Source of the DNA: DAOTUB01 sp034437455
GTDB taxonomy: Bacteria > Chloroflexota > Anaerolineae > B4-G1
Direction: 5' to 3'
Length of the DNA stretch: 25,154 bases
Assembly: GCA_034437455.1 (NCBI GenBank)
Contig: DAOTUB010000236.1
Location: 1 to 25,154 of the forward strand
Shown: positions 22,244 to 25,154 of the stretch, one piece after another
Position numbering within the stretch: position 1 is the stretch's first letter
Layout: every line of letters begins with the position of its first letter
Notes under the pieces: generated by a model
What the model was told of the DNA's origin: nothing
Seen by the model: only the letters and a program-made list of their open reading frames with translations
The model's database searches: none
Position numbers and translations under genes: made by a program

Positions 22244-22960
22244 CTAGAACGAAGCCTCCAATGATTGCGCGTCTGCTGGATCGATCTTGATCCCAGGCCC
22301 CATCGAAGAGGTGACCGTGATCTTGCGAATGTACCTACCCTTGGAAGCAGCGGGTTTAGCCCTCTTGACAGCATACATGATCGCGGTAAAGTTGTCAAGC
22401 AGATTCTCGAGCGGGAAGCTGACCTTGCCGATAGGCGTGTGCAGATTTGCCCCTTTGTCCACGCGGAACTCTACGCGGCCCGCCTTTGTCTCTTGAATCA
22501 TACGCGGCAGGTCATCGGGTTGAACCATCGTGCCGGCCTTGGGATTGGGCATCAATCCTCGCGGGCCTAGCACACGCCCCAGGCGTCCCACTTTGCCCAT
22601 CATCGAAGGGACGGCGAGCGCCACATCGAACTCGGTCCAGCCATCCTCGATCTTTTTGAGCCATTCGTCGTCAGAAGCTACGTAATCGGCCCCGGCCTCG
22701 CGGGCGATCTTGTCCGCCTCGCCGGAGGCAAAGACGAGCACGCGCACTTCTTTGCCCAGGCCGTGGGGGAGTTGGACTACATCGCGCACCTGTTGATCGG
22801 CGTGACGCGGGTCCACCCCCAGTTGAAAATGCACCTCGACTGTCTCGTCAAAATTGACGTAGCTGGTTTCTTTTACCAGCTCCAGCGCTTCCCGCGACGG
22901 ATACTCTCGCTCGCGGTCTATTTTCTCCAGTGCTTCACGATATTTTCTTCCTCGCGGCAT
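22244..22960 (-). CDS. rplA: Ribosomal protein L1
   Basis: This 238-residue protein is ribosomal protein L1 of the mobile L1 stalk that binds 23S rRNA and helps tRNA leave the E site. Family segments are clear: VEVHFQLGVDPRHADQQVR, LPHGLGKEVRVLVFA, GRLGRVLGPRGLMPNPKAGT, GRVEFRVDKGANLHTPIGK and KGRYIRKITVTSSMGPGIKI. ATG 22960 follows a GGAGGAA site. It lies 44 bases after rplK in the same operon. L1 commonly represses its own operon, but no clear L1 mimic site could be assigned. Confidence 0.98.
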   Translation of the reverse strand: MPRGRKYREALEKIDREREYPSREALELVKETSYVNFDETVEVHFQLGVDPRHADQQVRDVVQLPHGLGKEVRVLVFASGEADKIAREAGADYVASDDEWLKKIEDGWTEFDVALAVPSMMGKVGRLGRVLGPRGLMPNPKAGTMVQPDDLPRMIQETKAGRVEFRVDKGANLHTPIGKVSFPLENLLDNFTAIMYAVKRAKPAASKGRYIRKITVTSSMGPGIKIDPADAQSLEASF

Positions 22961-23004
22961 CGTTCCTCCAAAGGTGGTTTTAACGGGCCAGGCCCTCCCA
23001 CAAC

Positions 23005-23424
23005 TTAGCTAATTCTGATCCCCATACCCCGGGCAGTGCCTTCAATCTGTCGAACTGCGCCTTCGAAATCAATGGCGTTCAGATCTTTCATTTTCGTCTT
23101 GGCGATCTCTTCCAACTGAGCGCGTGTGATGGTCCCTGCGTTCTCTCGGCCAGGATCCGAGGCGCCACGATCGACGCCGGCCGCCTTGCGCAGCAGATCG
23201 GCCGTCGGCGGCGTCTTGAGCACAAAATTGAACGAACCATCCTGGTAGATGGTGATCTCGGCAGGGATGATGTTTCCCATCTGGCTGCTCGTCCGGGCAT
23301 TATATTCCTTGCAGAATTGCATCAGGTTAATCCCATGCTGCGCCAGCGCCGGTCCCACCGGCGGGGCCGGGTTCGCCTTTCCGGCTGCGATTTGCAATTT
23401 GACTACTGCTTTAACTTTTTTCAT
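23005..23424 (-). CDS. rplK: Ribosomal protein L11
   Basis: This 139-residue protein is ribosomal protein L11 of the GTPase-associated centre. The N-terminal domain has KLQIAAGKANPAPPVGPALA and GINLMQFCKEYNARTSS, and the rRNA-binding C-terminal domain has KTPPTADLLRKAAGV and GTITRAQLEEIAKTKMKDLN, ending GTARGMGI. ATG 23424 fits the family start exactly. The 92-base gap between nusG and rplK (23425-23516) holds nothing that I can name. Confidence 0.98.
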   Translation of the reverse strand: MKKVKAVVKLQIAAGKANPAPPVGPALAQHGINLMQFCKEYNARTSSQMGNIIPAEITIYQDGSFNFVLKTPPTADLLRKAAGVDRGASDPGRENAGTITRAQLEEIAKTKMKDLNAIDFEGAVRQIEGTARGMGIRIS

Positions 23425-23516
23425 TGCTCTCCATCTATTCCGTATTCAGCACCAGCAAAAACCATCGGATTTGTCGCAGGGTGATCTTTGCGAGGTGCCG
23501 TTGTTCGTTCGCGACG

Positions 23517-24155
23517 TCACGTTCTCTCCACCTGCAAAAAGTCAAGTTCGACCGGCGTCTCGCGGCCAAAGAAGGAAACCAGCACCCGCACCAGTGCTCG
23601 CTCCATGTCAATCTCGTCCACCACGCCGATGAACTCGTCAAAAGGCCCGTCGATGATGCGTACCTTTTCGCCCTTTTTGAAGGTGACCTTGATCTTGGGA
23701 GCCTCGGACTCCATGCGCTCCATGATGGACTCGATCTCGGCAGGGCGCAGAGGTGTCGGCTTATTCCCCATCCCCACAAACCCGGTGACGCCAGACGTTT
23801 CGCGCACCGCGTACCACGAATCATCATCCATGATCATCTGCACCAGGACGTAACCCGGAAAGATACGCCGCTCGACCGTCCGCCGTTTCCCTTGACGGAC
23901 TTCCATTTCGTCCTCGGTCGGGATCACAACCTGAAAGATCTTGTCCTGCATCCCCAGCGACTCGATGCGCTGTTCCAGGTTATGCTTGAGCTTCTGTTCG
24001 CGGCCAGAATAACAATGGACAACGTACCAGGCGCGACCATCATCAGGCACAGATGTCTCATCAGGAAGAGCTTCTGCCGCTTCTTCAACCTCGTCCGCGT
24101 CCGTCTTGGGTTCTATTGCGAGTTCTGTATCAACTTGGTCTTCCTGCGCGAACAT
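23517..24155 (-). CDS. nusG: Transcription termination/antitermination factor NusG
   Basis: This 212-residue protein is NusG, which binds RNA polymerase and links transcription to Rho or ribosomes. An acidic N-terminal extension of about 37 residues precedes the NGN domain (AWYVVHCYSGREQKLKHNLE, IFPGYVLVQMIMDDDSWYAV, TSGVTGFVGMGNKPTPL). The KOW domain follows (KKGEKVRIIDGPFDEFIG, GRETPVELDFLQVERT). The extension is longer than in E. coli NusG, but similar acidic extensions are known in other phyla. It lies 22 bases after secE. Confidence 0.97.
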   Translation of the reverse strand: MFAQEDQVDTELAIEPKTDADEVEEAAEALPDETSVPDDGRAWYVVHCYSGREQKLKHNLEQRIESLGMQDKIFQVVIPTEDEMEVRQGKRRTVERRIFPGYVLVQMIMDDDSWYAVRETSGVTGFVGMGNKPTPLRPAEIESIMERMESEAPKIKVTFKKGEKVRIIDGPFDEFIGVVDEIDMERALVRVLVSFFGRETPVELDFLQVERT

Positions 24156-24177
24156 CGCTGTTCTCCAACCTGCGTAT

Positions 24178-24483
24178 CTATACGTTCTGGCGGTTCAGGA
24201 TGATGAGGGTCACTACACTTGCGACCGCGACGACGATCACCACGCCATAAGCGATTGCGCTGCCACTAACCAACCCCCCCACTTCCAAGGAAAACAAATA
24301 GTCCGACAAGCCCAAAAGTAAGGCCATAGAGATCGTGACAGCCAAGACGATTTTCGTCAGGTTCTCCGCTTCCTGGCGAGTGGGCCAGTGCACCTTGCGC
24401 ATTTCCGATCGTGTGTCGCGCAAGTAGCGCACAATCGCATTATCCCGCCATCCTATCTTCTTTTTCGTTTTTGACCTGGCCAC
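24178..24483 (-). CDS. secE: Preprotein translocase subunit SecE
   Basis: This 101-residue protein is the single-span type of SecE. A basic N-terminus leads to the conserved amphipathic helix (RYLRDTRSEMRKVHWPTRQE) and a membrane helix (IVLAVTISMALLLGLSDYLF). A second hydrophobic stretch at the C-terminus (AIAYGVVIVVAVASVVTLII) is longer than in minimal SecE and may be an additional span. The start codon is GTG with AGGAG upstream. It lies between tRNA-Trp and nusG, the usual context. Confidence 0.93.
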   Translation of the reverse strand: MARSKTKKKIGWRDNAIVRYLRDTRSEMRKVHWPTRQEAENLTKIVLAVTISMALLLGLSDYLFSLEVGGLVSGSAIAYGVVIVVAVASVVTLIILNRQNV

Positions 24484-24517
24484 GTATGAACACTCCTGCT
24501 ATAAAATTCTCTTAACA

Positions 24518-24556
24518 CCTCAAGACACCGCCACCTACGTCGGCGGTGTCTTGAGG
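24518..24556. terminator. Perfect 15-bp hairpin between tRNA-Trp and secE
   Basis: CCTCAAGACACCGCC at 24518-24532 pairs perfectly with 24542-24556 around the loop ACCTACGTC. No T tract follows on the minus strand (TGTTAAGAG), so it may be a weak terminator or an RNA-processing and stability site that separates the tRNA-rpmG part of the transcript from secE-nusG. Confidence 0.55.
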
Positions 24557-24566
24557 CCTACTCAGG

Positions 24567-24640
24567 CAGGCCAGGCAGGAATCGAACCCGCAACCTACGG
24601 TTTTGGAGACCGTTGCTCTGCCTAGTTGAGCTACTGGCCT
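24567..24640 (-). tRNA. tRNA-Trp (CCA)
   Basis: The cloverleaf is clear. The acceptor arm is AGGCCAG with CTGGCCT, the anticodon stem ACGGT/ACCGT encloses CTCCAAA (anticodon CCA), and the T-loop is GGTTCGATTCC-like. The discriminator is G, as expected for Trp. CCA is not encoded. Confidence 0.97.
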
Positions 24641-24649
24641 GTGAACCTG

Positions 24650-24814
24650 CTACCTGGTCTCTCGGTGCAATGTATGCTCACCGCAGCGAGGACAGTATTT
24701 TTTCAACTCGATACGACTGGGATCGTTACGAAAGTTCTTTTTGGTTGTATAATTGCGCTCCCTACACTCGGTACAAGCAAGGGTAAACACTCTTCGAGCC
24801 GCCTTCTTTGCCAT
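24650..24814 (-). CDS. rpmG: Ribosomal protein L33
   Basis: This 54-residue protein is ribosomal protein L33, too short for usual ORF cut-offs. It begins MAKKAARRVFTLACTECRER and continues NYTTKKNFRNDPSRIELKKY, CPRCGEHTLHRETR. The two CxxC pairs (CTEC and CPRC) make it the zinc-binding C+ form, which favours growth under zinc sufficiency. ATG is at 24814 and TAG at 24650-24652. It sits between tRNA-Thr and tRNA-Trp, a common arrangement upstream of secE-nusG. Confidence 0.96.
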   Translation of the reverse strand: MAKKAARRVFTLACTECRERNYTTKKNFRNDPSRIELKKYCPRCGEHTLHRETR

Positions 24815-24845
24815 TCCACATCCTCATTTGTTAATTTTTGCGCAA

Positions 24846-24918
24846 AGCCCACGATGGGAATCGAACCCATGACCTCATCCTTACCAAGAATGTGCTCTAC
24901 CGACTGAGCTACGTGGGC
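24846..24918 (-). tRNA. tRNA-Thr (GGT)
   Basis: The acceptor arm is GCCCACG with CGTGGGC. The anticodon stem CATTC/GGATG encloses TTGGTAA (anticodon GGT). The D-arm is TAGCTCAGTCGGTAGAGC and the T-arm is ATGGGTTCGATTCCCAT. The discriminator is T and CCA is not encoded. It is the first transcribed gene of the tRNA-rpmG-secE-nusG operon. Confidence 0.97.
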
Positions 24919-24950
24919 CGATCTTGGATTGCTGGCCCAACCAGACTCTA

Positions 24951-24978
24951 ATTTTACCTCATTTTGCCAAAGTGTCAA
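24951..24978 (-). promoter_or_regulatory. Sigma-70 promoter of the tRNA-Thr/rpmG/secE/nusG/rpl operon
   Basis: On the minus strand a perfect -35 TTGACA (24978-24973) is followed after 16 bases by TAAAAT (24956-24951). The predicted start is about 25 bases upstream of tRNA-Thr. The edge MITE starts only 16 bases upstream of the -35. Confidence 0.85.
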
Positions 24979-24993
24979 ATCGGCGTGATGCGT

Positions 24994-25154
24994 GGGTATA
25001 ATTCAAAAGTCTGGGGAGCTTTCGACGTAGCCGCGCTTTCCATAGCGCGCAGGCCCGCGAGGTATGGAAACCTCGGCTACATAGCCCCGTTTTATTGAAA
25101 AGATACAGTCTGGAAAAAAAAGAAACCTGTCCCCCAGAGTTCTGAATTATACCC
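24994..25154. mobile_element. 161-bp MITE-like cruciform element at the window edge
   Basis: The terminal inverted repeats at 24994-25017 and 25131-25154 match at 21 of 24 positions and begin GGGTATAATTCA. Inside, GTAGCCG (25027-25033) pairs with CGGCTAC (25074-25080) around two hairpins, GCGCT/AGCGC at 25033-25048 and CGAGGT/ACCTCG at 25058-25075. The design matches the MITE at 17674-17783. A target duplication cannot be checked because the element ends at the window edge. Confidence 0.72.

Noticed and set aside
24626..24978. Longer frames on both strands across the tRNA-Thr and rpmG region
   Set aside because: They run through two tRNAs and the confident 54-residue L33 gene and have no family resemblance.
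1..25154. CRISPR arrays, phage genes or integrases
   Set aside because: No regularly spaced direct repeats and no recombinase or phage structural proteins were seen.

Overview
This 25 kb window reads as a chromosomal segment of an anaerobic, moderately GC-rich bacterium, most likely Chloroflexota (Anaerolineae-like). The suggestion rests on the GAF-rich histidine kinases, the archaeal-type split glutamate synthase, the HdrA and FrhB-type redox proteins and the 'CCCTGAGC...CGAAGGG' intergenic repeats. The assignment is an inference from style; no 16S or other decisive marker is present.

Layout. (1) 190-4325, plus strand: a membrane-anchored NarL-type GAF histidine kinase, a soluble GAF/HisKA kinase and an OmpR-type response regulator. 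(2) 4326-4876: repeats, a strong terminator and an extended -10 promoter. (3) 4877-15398, plus strand: a tightly packed redox operon. It encodes a NuoE-like subunit, a 1060-residue NuoF-GltD fusion, a HydA/NuoG-N-like ferredoxin subunit, an HdrA-MvhD fusion, an FrhB-family flavoprotein, the GXGXG and FMN domains of a split glutamate synthase, and an unrecognised 172-residue protein. Together they look like one large flavin-based electron-transfer, possibly bifurcating, complex that joins NAD(P)H, ferredoxin and an FMN glutamate-synthase active site. The glutaminase domain is missing. (4) 15398-15616: a structured, unassigned RNA-like region ending in a terminator.

(5) 15720-16481, minus strand: the most striking item. 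It is a MerB-like (organomercurial lyase) reading frame interrupted by exactly two TGA codons. They fall at the positions of the two catalytic cysteines (Cys96 and Cys159 of MerB), the Asp99 equivalent is kept, and each TGA is followed by a hairpin that fits the bacterial SECIS model. I interpret it as a di-selenocysteine MerB-family protein, normally mis-annotated as fragments or a pseudogene. (6) 16713-18695, plus strand: a DUF1295 membrane protein, a translationally coupled thioredoxin-fold gene broken by a 110-bp MITE with a 9-bp target duplication, and a PNPOx-family protein. (7) 18924-20977: a secreted hypothetical protein, a possible 43-codon gene and a membrane adenylate cyclase.

(8) 21052-24918, minus strand: tRNA-Thr, rpmG, tRNA-Trp, secE, nusG, rplK, rplA, L10 leader, rplJ, rplL, driven by a consensus promoter at 24951-24978. 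(9) 24994-25154: a second MITE-like cruciform element at the window edge.
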